64,000 nt of DNA, from assembly GCF_002929745.1 (NCBI RefSeq), contig NZ_PJIQ01000013.1, positions 35,264 to 99,263 on the forward strand. Reading direction: 5' to 3'. The notes beneath the pieces were generated by a model. The model saw nothing but the letters and a program-made list of their open reading frames with translations. It was not told the origin of the DNA and did no database searches. The DNA is from Arthrobacter sp. B1805 (GTDB taxonomy: Bacteria; Actinomycetota; Actinomycetes; Actinomycetales; Micrococcaceae). The position numbers and the translations under genes were made by a program. Shown here piece after piece: positions 56,350 to 64,000 of this stretch; positions within the stretch are counted from its first letter, which is position 1; each line of letters begins with the position of its first letter.

Positions 56350-57561
56350 CTAAGCCAGATTACCGGCCGCTCCGGTGTGTGACGCGATATCTCGCAGCCG
56401 GCCGACGGCGGCGATCGCCGCGGCCCGGCCCGCCCTCGACGCACCGAGCGTGGACGCGGAAGCTCCGTAGCCGACGAGCAGCAGGCGGGGCTCCCTTACG
56501 ACGTGGACGCCGTCCATCAGGACGCCGCCGCCCGGCTCGCGGAGGCGCAGGGGCGCGAGATGATCCAGTGCAGCTCTGAATCCCGTGGCCCACAGCACGG
56601 CGTCGATCTGCTCCTCAGCGCCGTCGGCGAAGACGGCAGACCTCTCCCGGAGCTCCGCCAGTGGGCCCCGCGAGACCAGGATGCCGGCATCGATCCCTGC
56701 CTGGTACTGCGGAGTGAGGGACAGCCCGGTGACCGAGACGACACTGGCCGGCGGGAGCCCGGCGCTCGTCCGGGCATTCACCTCGGCCTCGACCTCCCGC
56801 CCCCACTCGGGGTCGAATGGTTTCCGCGTGAAGCTCGGAGGGCGGCGCGTGGACCAGACAGGGTGCGCGCCGGCGTCATGGAGCTGGAGCACGAACTGCA
56901 CCGCGGACGTCCCGCCGCCCACGACGAGCACGCGCTGGCCCTCGAACTCGGCTCCGGACCGGTAATCGTGGGTGTGCAGCTGGCGTCCCTCGAAGATGTC
57001 GCGACCGCGGTAGTAGGGCCAGTAGGGGCGGTCCCACGTGCCGGTAGCACTGATGACGACGTCCGCGGTCCAGCTGCCCCCCGTGGTCGTGACGCTCAGC
57101 GGACCGAGGGCTCCGCTCGGACTGCCCGGACTGCCCGGATGATCGTCGTCGCGGCTGCCCGCCGGAGCGCCGTCATCGGGTCCTACGGCGGACTCCTCCG
57201 GCTCGACCCGGATCACCGACACGGGCCGGACCACCGGCAGATCGAACTGCCGCTCGTACGAGCCGTAGTACCGGCTGACGACGTCGGACGCGGGTTCCTT
57301 GGGATCCGGCGTCCCGAGGGGCAGGCCGGGGAGGTCGTGCAGTGCGTGGGCCGCGTCGAAGGTCAGGGCAGGCCAGCGGTGCAACCACGCACCGCCGGGA
57401 GCGGGGTTGGCGTCCAGGACAACGAAGTCGCGCTGGGGCTCGAGACCGCGGCGCTTCAGGTGGTAGGCGCTGCTCAGGCCCGCCTGGCCGCCGCCGATCA
57501 CGACGACGCCCACCCGGTGTACCTGTTCGCCCCCGGACTGCTCCGTTCCCGACCTGCGCAT
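56350..57561 (-). CDS. NAD(P)/FAD-dependent flavin monooxygenase
   Basis: A 403-residue FAD enzyme with two dinucleotide sites: VVVIGGGQAGLSSAYHLKRR (FAD, near residue 20) and VLVVGGGTSAVQFVLQL (NADPH, near residue 210), plus DVVISATGTWDRPYWPYYRG. This fits flavin-containing monooxygenases; many actinobacterial relatives are of unknown substrate. It also has an Asp/Gly/Pro-rich insertion of about 25 residues near 125. GGAAGG precedes the ATG. The downstream purU is fused end-to-start. Confidence 0.83.
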   Translation of the reverse strand: MRRSGTEQSGGEQVHRVGVVVIGGGQAGLSSAYHLKRRGLEPQRDFVVLDANPAPGGAWLHRWPALTFDAAHALHDLPGLPLGTPDPKEPASDVVSRYYGSYERQFDLPVVRPVSVIRVEPEESAVGPDDGAPAGSRDDDHPGSPGSPSGALGPLSVTTTGGSWTADVVISATGTWDRPYWPYYRGRDIFEGRQLHTHDYRSGAEFEGQRVLVVGGGTSAVQFVLQLHDAGAHPVWSTRRPPSFTRKPFDPEWGREVEAEVNARTSAGLPPASVVSVTGLSLTPQYQAGIDAGILVSRGPLAELRERSAVFADGAEEQIDAVLWATGFRAALDHLAPLRLREPGGGVLMDGVHVVREPRLLLVGYGASASTLGASRAGRAAAIAAVGRLRDIASHTGAAGNLA

Positions 57562-57741
57562 TTGTCCGACCTTCCCGGACCGGCCCCGCCACTCGGGCTA
57601 CCGCTCCACGCGTACAGAACGGCCGGGTCCCTCCCCGTATTCCGTGGGTGCTGGTGCCCTCTGGCGCACAGGTGCGCCGGACGTGCGCGGCGGGCCCCTG
57701 GTGAGGGTGGACCCCGGTGGCGGCCCGGGCGGCGGTACGGC

Positions 57742-57747
57742 TAGCAT
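57742..57747 (+). promoter_or_regulatory. -10 hexamer of glyA
   Basis: TAGCAT, placing the transcript start close to 57754, at the beginning of the riboswitch aptamer. No clear -35 is seen. The remaining spacer from 57562 holds no other feature that I can recognise. Confidence 0.45.
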
Positions 57748-57866
57748 GGGACCGTCGCGACTGGCGTAGGGTGGGCAACCACCAGGAAGCGGCATGGAGT
57801 CGGGATCGTCCTCCGGGTGAGCCTTGCTTCCAGTGCAGACCACGGATCGCACGCCTGGGCCGCGGG
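57748..57866 (+). promoter_or_regulatory. ZTP (pfl) riboswitch upstream of glyA
   Basis: The conserved ZTP aptamer features appear in order: CGACTGGCG (57758-57766), a GGTGG-GCAA-CCACC hairpin (57770-57783), an AGGAAGCGG bulge segment, a variable linker, then ACGCCTGGGC (57851-57860) and CGGGTC. The GGCG can pair with CGCC of the second part to form the pseudoknot. It lies about 90 bases before the glyA start, where ZTP riboswitches commonly sit. Switch type (transcription or translation) is not clear from the downstream sequence. Confidence 0.8.
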
Positions 57867-57956
57867 TCACGTTTCACGAGCGGCCGCGCACGGACACTGA
57901 TCCGGGCGCCCGCGACTCACGCTGACCTCTTGCGAGACCCAGAGAAGGATCGACCG

Positions 57957-59264
57957 ATGACCACTTCCCCCACGGCTCCGTTCCACGCTGCCGCTGATTC
58001 CGTCACCAACGCACCCCTGTCCGAGGTGGACCCGGAGATCGCGGCCGTCCTGCGGAACGAGCTCGCCCGACAGCGCGACACCCTCGAGATGATCGCCTCC
58101 GAGAACTTCGCGCCGCGTGCCGTCCTCGAGGCCCAGGGCAGTGTGCTCACGAACAAGTACGCGGAGGGCTACCCCGGTCGCCGCTACTACGGCGGATGCG
58201 AGCATGTGGACGTCGCCGAGAACCTCGCGATCGACCGCGTCAAGGCCCTGTTCGGCGCCGAGTTCGCGAACGTCCAGCCCCACTCCGGCGCCCAGGCCAA
58301 CGCGGCGGCGCTCTCCGCCATGATCAAGCCCGGGGACAAGATCATGGGTCTGTCACTCGCACACGGCGGGCACCTGACCCACGGCATGAAGCTCAACTTC
58401 TCCGGCAAGCTTTACGAGGTCGCGGCCTACGGTGTCGAGGAGGACACCCACCGGCTCGACATGGAGCGTGTCCGGGCGCAGGCCCTCGCGGAGAAGCCGC
58501 AGGTGATCATCGCCGGCTGGTCCGCCTACCCCCGCCAGCTGGACTTCGCGGCATTCCGCTCCATCGCCGACGAGGTCGGGGCGCTGTTGTGGACCGACAT
58601 GGCACACTTCGCCGGCCTCGTCGCCGCAGGTGTGCATCCCAGCCCGGTCCCTCACTCCGACGTCGTCACCTCCACGGTGCACAAGACACTCGCAGGACCC
58701 CGCTCCGGCGTGATCCTCGCGAAGCAGGAGTGGGCGAAGAAGATCAACTCGAACGTCTTCCCGGGCCAGCAGGGTGGCCCGCTCATGCACGTCATCGCGG
58801 GCAAGGCGACAGCGTTCAAGATCGCGGGTTCCGCCGAGTTCAAGGAACGCCAGGAGCGCGTCCTCGAGGGCGCCCGTATCATCGCCGAGCGCCTCACCGC
58901 GTCCGACGTCGCCGAGCACGGCGTCTCCGTCCTCACCGGCGGCACCGACGTACACCTGGTCCTGGTGGACCTGCGGAACTCGTCGCTCGACGGCCAGCAG
59001 GCCGAGGACGTGCTGCATTCGGTGGGCATCACGGTCAACCGCAACGCGGTTCCCTTCGACCCCCGCCCGCCGATGGTCACCTCCGGTCTCCGGATCGGCA
59101 CGCCCGCACTCGCGACGCGAGGCTTCGGTGCCGCCGAGTTCACCGAGGTCGGGGAGATCATCGCCGCTGCACTCAAGCCGTCGCCCGACGTCGAGGCCCT
59201 TCGCGCCCGCGTCTCCGCGCTCGCCGCGAACTTCCCGCTCTACCCGGGCCAGGAGGAGTGGTAG
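57957..59264 (+). CDS. glyA: serine hydroxymethyltransferase
   Basis: A PLP enzyme that converts serine and THF to glycine and 5,10-methylene-THF. The 435-residue product has [40 protein letters not shown] and the PLP lysine in [13 protein letters not shown], with [19 protein letters not shown]. The ATG at 57957 follows AGAAGGA by seven bases. It lies behind a ZTP riboswitch and 141 bases before folD. Confidence 0.95.
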   Translation: MTTSPTAPFHAAADSVTNAPLSEVDPEIAAVLRNELARQRDTLEMIASENFAPRAVLEAQGSVLTNKYAEGYPGRRYYGGCEHVDVAENLAIDRVKALFGAEFANVQPHSGAQANAAALSAMIKPGDKIMGLSLAHGGHLTHGMKLNFSGKLYEVAAYGVEEDTHRLDMERVRAQALAEKPQVIIAGWSAYPRQLDFAAFRSIADEVGALLWTDMAHFAGLVAAGVHPSPVPHSDVVTSTVHKTLAGPRSGVILAKQEWAKKINSNVFPGQQGGPLMHVIAGKATAFKIAGSAEFKERQERVLEGARIIAERLTASDVAEHGVSVLTGGTDVHLVLVDLRNSSLDGQQAEDVLHSVGITVNRNAVPFDPRPPMVTSGLRIGTPALATRGFGAAEFTEVGEIIAAALKPSPDVEALRARVSALAANFPLYPGQEEW

Positions 59265-59431
59265 GTCGGTTCCCGCCCGGCGCCCTCGACTCGGAGGCAG
59301 CAGCGTCACCGGACTACGACATCCCCACCGAGGAGTGCTGCTTCACCGGCTGCTGCGATCGCGGCAAGGCATTCCTGCTCGAGCAACTGGAGAAGGACGA
59401 TTCGCATGAGTACAACAGCCCGCATCCTTGA
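59258..59431 (+). CDS. possible small Cys-rich protein between glyA and folD
   Basis: A short frame of 57 codons that overlaps the glyA stop and the first 26 bases of folD. The peptide contains [20 protein letters not shown] followed by [10 protein letters not shown], an amphipathic acidic helix, with a paired-cysteine CCxxGCC motif that could bind metal. Most third positions are G/C, which favours coding. The only start is GTG at 59258, with GGAGGA immediately upstream and no proper spacing, so a real gene is uncertain. Confidence 0.35.
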   Translation: MVGRFPPGALDSEAAASPDYDIPTEECCFTGCCDRGKAFLLEQLEKDDSHEYNSPHP

Positions 59432-60299
59432 CGGGAAGGCAACCGCTGCCCGGATCAAGACCGAACTCGCCGAACGTGTCACGGCGCTGCGTGGACTCGG
59501 TGTGACACCGGGCCTCGGAACGGTCCTCGTCGGGGACGATCCCGGAAGCCGCTCCTATGTCGCGGGCAAGCACCGTGACTGCGCGGAGGTCGGCATCACC
59601 TCGGTGCGGCGGGACCTTCCGGACACCATCACGCAGGAAGAGCTCGAGGCCGTCCTCGACGAGCTCAACAACGACGACGCCACGACCGGCTACATCGTGC
59701 AGCTTCCCCTGCCGGCGCACATCGACACGAACGCGATCCTCGAGCGGATCGATCCGGCGAAGGACGCCGATGGCTTGCATCCGACCAACCTGGGCAAGCT
59801 CGTCCTCAACGTCAACGCGCCGATGGAATCACCGCTGCCCTGCACGCCGCACGGCATCGTGGAGCTCCTGCTCCGGCACGACCTGACACTCATAGGCCTC
59901 GACGTGCTCGTGGTCGGGCGCGGGGTCACGGTGGGGCGCCCGCTGGGCCTGCTGCTGACCCGGAAGCAGATCAACGCGACGGTCACGCTGGCACACACCG
60001 GAACCGTCGACCTCGCCGAGCACCTCAAGCGCGCCGATGTCGTCGTCGCGGCCGCCGGGATCCCGCACATGATCACCGCGGACCAGCTCAAGCCGGGCGC
60101 GATCGTCCTCGACGTCGGCGTGAGCCGCGTCGAGGACCCGGAAACGGGGAAGGCGAGGCTCACGGGCGACGTCGATCCGGCTGCGGCATCCGTGGCCAGC
60201 TGGCTCTCACCCAACCCGGGGGGAGTCGGGCCGATGACGCGCGCCATGCTCCTGACCAACGTCGTCGAGGCTGCGGAGCGCACAGCAGCGCGCGCCTGA
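59406..60299 (+). CDS. folD: methylenetetrahydrofolate dehydrogenase/methenyl-THF cyclohydrolase
   Basis: A bifunctional one-carbon enzyme interconverting 5,10-methylene-THF and 10-formyl-THF, of 297 residues. It has the catalytic lysine in [15 protein letters not shown] (about 52-66), [18 protein letters not shown] and the NADP region [19 protein letters not shown], with [23 protein letters not shown] lies about seven bases before the ATG. With glyA it forms the folate operon behind the ZTP riboswitch. Confidence 0.95.
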   Translation: MSTTARILDGKATAARIKTELAERVTALRGLGVTPGLGTVLVGDDPGSRSYVAGKHRDCAEVGITSVRRDLPDTITQEELEAVLDELNNDDATTGYIVQLPLPAHIDTNAILERIDPAKDADGLHPTNLGKLVLNVNAPMESPLPCTPHGIVELLLRHDLTLIGLDVLVVGRGVTVGRPLGLLLTRKQINATVTLAHTGTVDLAEHLKRADVVVAAAGIPHMITADQLKPGAIVLDVGVSRVEDPETGKARLTGDVDPAAASVASWLSPNPGGVGPMTRAMLLTNVVEAAERTAARA

Positions 60300-60307
60300 T
60301 CCCCCTC

Positions 60308-60343
60308 GGGAGCTCCCATTGGCTTCTCCCGATGGGAGTTCCC
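60308..60343 (+). terminator. terminator-like hairpin after folD
   Basis: GGGAGCTCCCAT (60308-60319) pairs with ATGGGAGTTCCC (60332-60343), with one G-U pair, eight bases past the folD stop. Confidence 0.5.
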
Positions 60344-60346
60344 GCC

Positions 60347-60352
60347 TAGGCT
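60347..60352 (+). promoter_or_regulatory. -10 hexamer of the exporter ATPase gene (leaderless)
   Basis: TAGGCT, six bases before the GTG at 60359; the same hexamer and spacing as the SDR gene at 6026. Confidence 0.5.
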
Positions 60353-60358
60353 GGGCTG

Positions 60359-61292
<934 letters not shown>

Positions 61293-61300
<8 letters not shown>

Positions 61301-62171
61301 GCACGGAGCCGCCCCGTCCGCAGAGGAGTTGGCCGTAGACCGGCCCTACCGCCTGCACGCGCACAAGCCGGAGGTGTCGGCGAGCCGAGCCCGGAAGTTC
61401 GGCTCCTGGTACTACGCCGAGCACGTCCTGCGATCCATGAACAGCTACCGCTGGACCTTGCTTGCCTCCAGTGTCGGAACACCGGTGATGTATCTCTTCG
61501 CGATGGGGGTCGGGCTGGCCACGCTCGTCGACCGGAACTCCGCCGGTGCGTTCGGCGGAGTCAGCTACCTCGCCTTCATCGCCCCTGCCCTGCTCGCCTC
61601 GGCGACGATCATGATCGCAGCGAACGAGTTCACCTACCCGGTGATGGACGGCTTCAAGTGGAGGAGGGTGTACTACGGCCCGCATGCCTCACCGCTGGGC
61701 ACCGATCAGATCGTCAACGGCCACGTCATCGCGGTCACGGCCCGGCTGACGGCCACCACGATCATCTACTTCGCCATCGTCGCCGCGTTCGGTGCGTCGC
61801 CGTCGCCCGCCGGCGTCGCCGCCATCCCCGTGGCCGTGCTCAGCGGCCTCGCCTTCGGCCTGCCGCTGATGGCCTATTCGGCGAGCGTCGAGGAGGACAA
61901 GGGACAGTTCGCGCTCGTCATGCGTTTCATCGTGACGCCGCTGTTCCTCTTCTCCGGCACCTTCTTCCCGCTCGACACCCTTCCGGTGTTCCTGCGCTGG
62001 ATCGGCTGGATCTCCCCGCTGTGGCACGGCACCGAGCTGGGCCGGGCATTGACCTACGGGTACGATCTGCCGGCCTGGCTCGTCGTCGTCCACGTCGTGT
62101 ACCTCGCGGTCCTCGCCGTCGTCGGCCTGCGCCTCGCACGCTCCGTCTATGCCCGGAGGCTCGGCAAATGA
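61293..62171 (+). CDS. ABC-2 type transporter permease (NodJ-like) 1
   Basis: A 292-residue permease with six helices, including WTLLASSVGTPVMYLFAMGV, and the conserved FSGTFFPLDTLPVFLRWIG segment near the end, with WHGTELGRALTYG. A charged N-terminal tail of about 40 residues precedes it. The start is TTG at 61293, overlapping the ATPase gene by eight bases. Confidence 0.85.
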
Positions 62172-63001
62172 CCACCCCGTTGACCACTCAGGACTATGCG
62201 CTCGAAGCATCCAGGCGGCCGCTGGCGGCGCTGTACTCGCGTAACGCGCGGGCCGTCATCGCCCGCGGGCTACTCGCGACGCGCAGCAGCAACTGGCTGA
62301 TCATGGTGTCCGGCTTCTTCGAGCCCGTGCTGTACCTCGTGTCCATGGGGGTCGGACTCGGGGCCCTCGTCGGCGCGGTGGAGGGGCCCAACGGGCAGGA
62401 GATCAGCTACGCCGCTTACATAGCCCCCGCGCTGCTCGCGGTCTCCGCCATGAACGGAGCCGTGTACGACAGCACCTGGAACGTGTTCTTCAAGATGAAC
62501 TTCGCCAAGCTGTACCAGGGCATGCTCTACACCTCGCTCGGACCCCTCGATGTCGCCATCGGCGAGATCTTCCTCGCGCTCCTGCGTGGCGCCATGTATG
62601 CCACCGGTTTCACGGCGGTCATGGCCGTCATGGGCCTCATCACGACGCCGGTCGCACTGCTCATGATCCCGGCCTCGGTCGTGATCGCGTTCGGGTTCGC
62701 GTCCTTCGGCATGGGGATCACCAGTTTCATGAAGACCTTCCAGCAGATGGAATGGGTCAACTTCGTGATGCTGCCGATGTTCCTCTTCTCGGCGACCTTC
62801 TATCCCCTCAGCGTCTACCCGCAGGGGATCCAGTGGTTCATCCAGGCCCTGCCGCTATGGCACGGCGTAGAGCTGCTGCGACAGATCAGCGTCGCAGCGT
62901 TCACGCCGGCGACGGTGGTGCACCTGAGCTATTTCCTCGTGATGATCGCCGTCGGCATGCTGCTCACCACCCTGCGACTGCGGAAGCTTTTCCTCCGGTA
63001 G
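62168..63001 (+). CDS. ABC-2 type transporter permease (NodJ-like) 2
   Basis: A 277-residue permease paralogous to the preceding gene: WLIMVSGFFEPVLYLVSMGV, then MLPMFLFSATFYPLSVYPQ and WHGVELLRQISVAAFTPA in the same positions. Six helices. Its ATG overlaps the upstream stop (ATGA). Two permeases that differ in sequence suggest a heterodimeric channel. Confidence 0.85.
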   Translation: MTTPLTTQDYALEASRRPLAALYSRNARAVIARGLLATRSSNWLIMVSGFFEPVLYLVSMGVGLGALVGAVEGPNGQEISYAAYIAPALLAVSAMNGAVYDSTWNVFFKMNFAKLYQGMLYTSLGPLDVAIGEIFLALLRGAMYATGFTAVMAVMGLITTPVALLMIPASVVIAFGFASFGMGITSFMKTFQQMEWVNFVMLPMFLFSATFYPLSVYPQGIQWFIQALPLWHGVELLRQISVAAFTPATVVHLSYFLVMIAVGMLLTTLRLRKLFLR

Positions 63002-63056
63002 CCACCGAATCGCCAGGGCACCGACCACGCGGATGTGGTCACTCGTCGGACGGACG

Positions 63057-63740
63057 CTAGATCACCAGCGTTGCGTACACGACGTAGTTGTCGTCGAAAT
63101 CGCCCGTGTCCGGGTTGTATCCGTCGCAGGTGATGAGACGGAGTTCCGATCCGGGAGTGTTCCCGTACACCGTGAGGGTGGGGAACTCGTCCTTCTGGTA
63201 GGCCTCGCCACGCTGGAACTCGAAGACCGCGGTCGTGCCGTCCTCGCGCGTGACGTTCATCCGGTCCCCGGCCTTGAGGGCGCGGAGATCGGCGAAGACA
63301 CCCTTGCCGCCGTCCGTCGCGTTGACATGGCCGAGCATGACGGCGGGACCGCGCTCACCGGGCGTCGGTGACTGGTCGTACCAGCTGGCGGGTGCTCCGG
63401 GTCCGTCCGGCGGAACCTCGAGGCTACGATTCTCCCGCAGTCCGAGGGTCAGCAGGTCGGTGCGCACGCCGATGGTGGGGATCTCGAGTGAGACCGGCGC
63501 GGAGGCTGGCAGCACGGCCGGCTGTTCTGGCGAGGCAGGCGCAGGAGCCGCAGCGGCCGGCGACGAGGGTGCCGCTGACGGCGCAACCGGTGCGGGTGCC
63601 TCGGTGGTCGCGGAGATGCTGGGCGCGGGTTCGGTCGGTGTCGTGGCAGTGTCCGACGATCCGCAGCCGGCAAGCAGGAAAAGGGCGGCCACCGCCGGGG
63701 CCGTGAAGCCCCAGCGGTGGCCGTTTTCTTTACTGATCAT
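63057..63740 (-). CDS. class F sortase, lipoprotein-like
   Basis: A 227-residue transpeptidase. The N-terminus has a signal peptide and lipobox LLAGC, then a Pro/Ala-rich linker of about 55 residues. The catalytic domain has the His in VMLGHVNATDGGKGVFADL and the Cys in LRLITCDGYNPDTG, followed by FDDNYVVYATLVI. This is the class F pattern; the usual basic residue near the end is not obvious. It would attach substrates to the cell wall outside. The partner gene upstream ends with a sorting-like motif. Confidence 0.84.
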   Translation of the reverse strand: MISKENGHRWGFTAPAVAALFLLAGCGSSDTATTPTEPAPSISATTEAPAPVAPSAAPSSPAAAAPAPASPEQPAVLPASAPVSLEIPTIGVRTDLLTLGLRENRSLEVPPDGPGAPASWYDQSPTPGERGPAVMLGHVNATDGGKGVFADLRALKAGDRMNVTREDGTTAVFEFQRGEAYQKDEFPTLTVYGNTPGSELRLITCDGYNPDTGDFDDNYVVYATLVI

Positions 63741-63754
63741 GGTGGGGATCAGTA
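63731..63754 (-). promoter_or_regulatory. inverted repeat around the sortase start codon
   Basis: TACTGATC and GATCAGTA (8 bases, perfect), enclosing the ATG at 63740-63738. In mRNA it could form a hairpin at the start codon. Confidence 0.4.
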
Positions 63755-64000
63755 TTACGCGTTGTGCTCTGCGCGGCGGCGAACGGCGTAGGTTCCGCCG
63801 GCTGCTGCGGCGAGGACCAGTCCGCCACCGAGGGCGATCATGCCGGCGGTGTTGGAGGACGACTCGGAGGGAACACCGGTGTCAGCGCCACCGTTGGGCA
63901 TTGCGCCCATCTGCTGCTCGGTTAGGACACCGCACAGGGCGGGCGAGGTTGCGCCGAGGGGCAGGGAGGGCTCGAGGTCGCTCGGCGCGCTGAAGGCTTC
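63755..64000 (-). CDS. C-terminal end of a sortase substrate-like surface protein (partial)
   Basis: Only the last 81 residues are inside the window; the gene continues to the right. The tail reads LCGVLTEQQMGAMPNGGADT then GVPSESSSNTAG, a single membrane helix (MIALGGGLVLAAAAGG) and the basic end YAVRRRAEHNA. This is the layout of a cell-wall sorting signal: a MPNGGADTG-like motif in place of LPxTG, a helix, and a positive tail. The sortase gene follows by 14 bases, so the two are an operon. Confidence 0.7.
   Translation of the reverse strand, partial: EAFSAPSDLEPSLPLGATSPALCGVLTEQQMGAMPNGGADTGVPSESSSNTAGMIALGGGLVLAAAAGGTYAVRRRAEHNA

Noticed and set aside
57562..57741. Possible small gene in the spacer upstream of the glyA riboswitch
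   Set aside because: The short open frames there have no ribosome-binding site and no recognisable peptide.

Overview
The window is GC-rich actinobacterial chromosome. Codon third positions are mostly G or C, genes are tightly packed on both strands, and many starts are GTG or TTG. The gene set points to the Micrococcaceae (Arthrobacter-like): a monomeric NADP isocitrate dehydrogenase, a DUF6350/PerM-type membrane protein beside purN, a DUF6318-type lipoprotein, a sugar ABC importer with no ATPase of its own, MgtA-like and Stealth-type glycan enzymes, and a class F sortase. The organism assignment is inference from family content. I saw no rRNA, tRNA, insertion sequence, prophage or CRISPR array. 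It reads as ordinary core and semi-core chromosome.

Layout. 0-6 kb: the end of a methionine importer (metN-metI), then small hypothetical genes, including two DUF3592 paralogues of which one is frameshifted, a hemerythrin-like protein and a 51-residue zinc-ribbon protein. 6-12 kb: an SDR oxidoreductase, a CUT1 sugar importer (binding protein plus two permeases), an aldo/keto reductase and a ScbR-like TetR regulator. 12-19 kb: an AI-2E family membrane protein, a D-2-hydroxyacid dehydrogenase, a TetR/epimerase divergent pair with clear operators, a GT87-like membrane glycosyltransferase and a second epimerase. 19-32 kb: a glutaminase-STAS-cNMP fusion, an APC permease, a pentapeptide-repeat protein, a CPBP protease, a DUF1275 protein, gamma-glutamyltransferase, a phospholipase D-type enzyme, an MBL hydrolase, a SRAP protein and a DoxX-like protein. 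32-38 kb: a CpdA-like phosphodiesterase, an MSMEG_6728-like protein, a Stealth phosphotransferase next to a GT4 mannosyltransferase, and a DUF1684 protein. 38-49 kb: TauE, DUF6350, purN, corA, a lipoprotein, an MFS transporter, purH, icd and a Gfo/Idh oxidoreductase. 49-55 kb: a multiple-monosaccharide importer (mmsA-mmsB-chvE) with a ROK repressor. 55-60 kb: purU, a flavin monooxygenase, glyA and folD. 60-64 kb: a NodIJ/DrrAB-like exporter, a class F sortase, and the 3' end of its probable substrate.

How the genes fit together. purN and purH use 10-formyl-THF, glyA and folD make and interconvert one-carbon folates, and purU releases formate, so five one-carbon/purine genes lie in about 20 kb. 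A strong ZTP (pfl) riboswitch candidate precedes glyA, which ties the folate genes to the purine intermediate ZMP/ZTP. Sugar uptake is represented by a CUT1 and a CUT2 system with local regulators. Surface-glycan and surface-protein genes (Stealth, GT4, GT87, exporter, sortase) form a second theme.

A recurring regulatory feature is a TANNNT -10 hexamer placed exactly 6 or 7 bases before a start codon that lacks a Shine-Dalgarno sequence. This points to a set of leaderless mRNAs and helped choose several starts. No single large undescribed system stands out. The best leads are a small Cys-rich reading frame between glyA and folD, the sortase/substrate pair at the right edge, the tandem repeats in two promoter regions, and the regulated promoters listed below.
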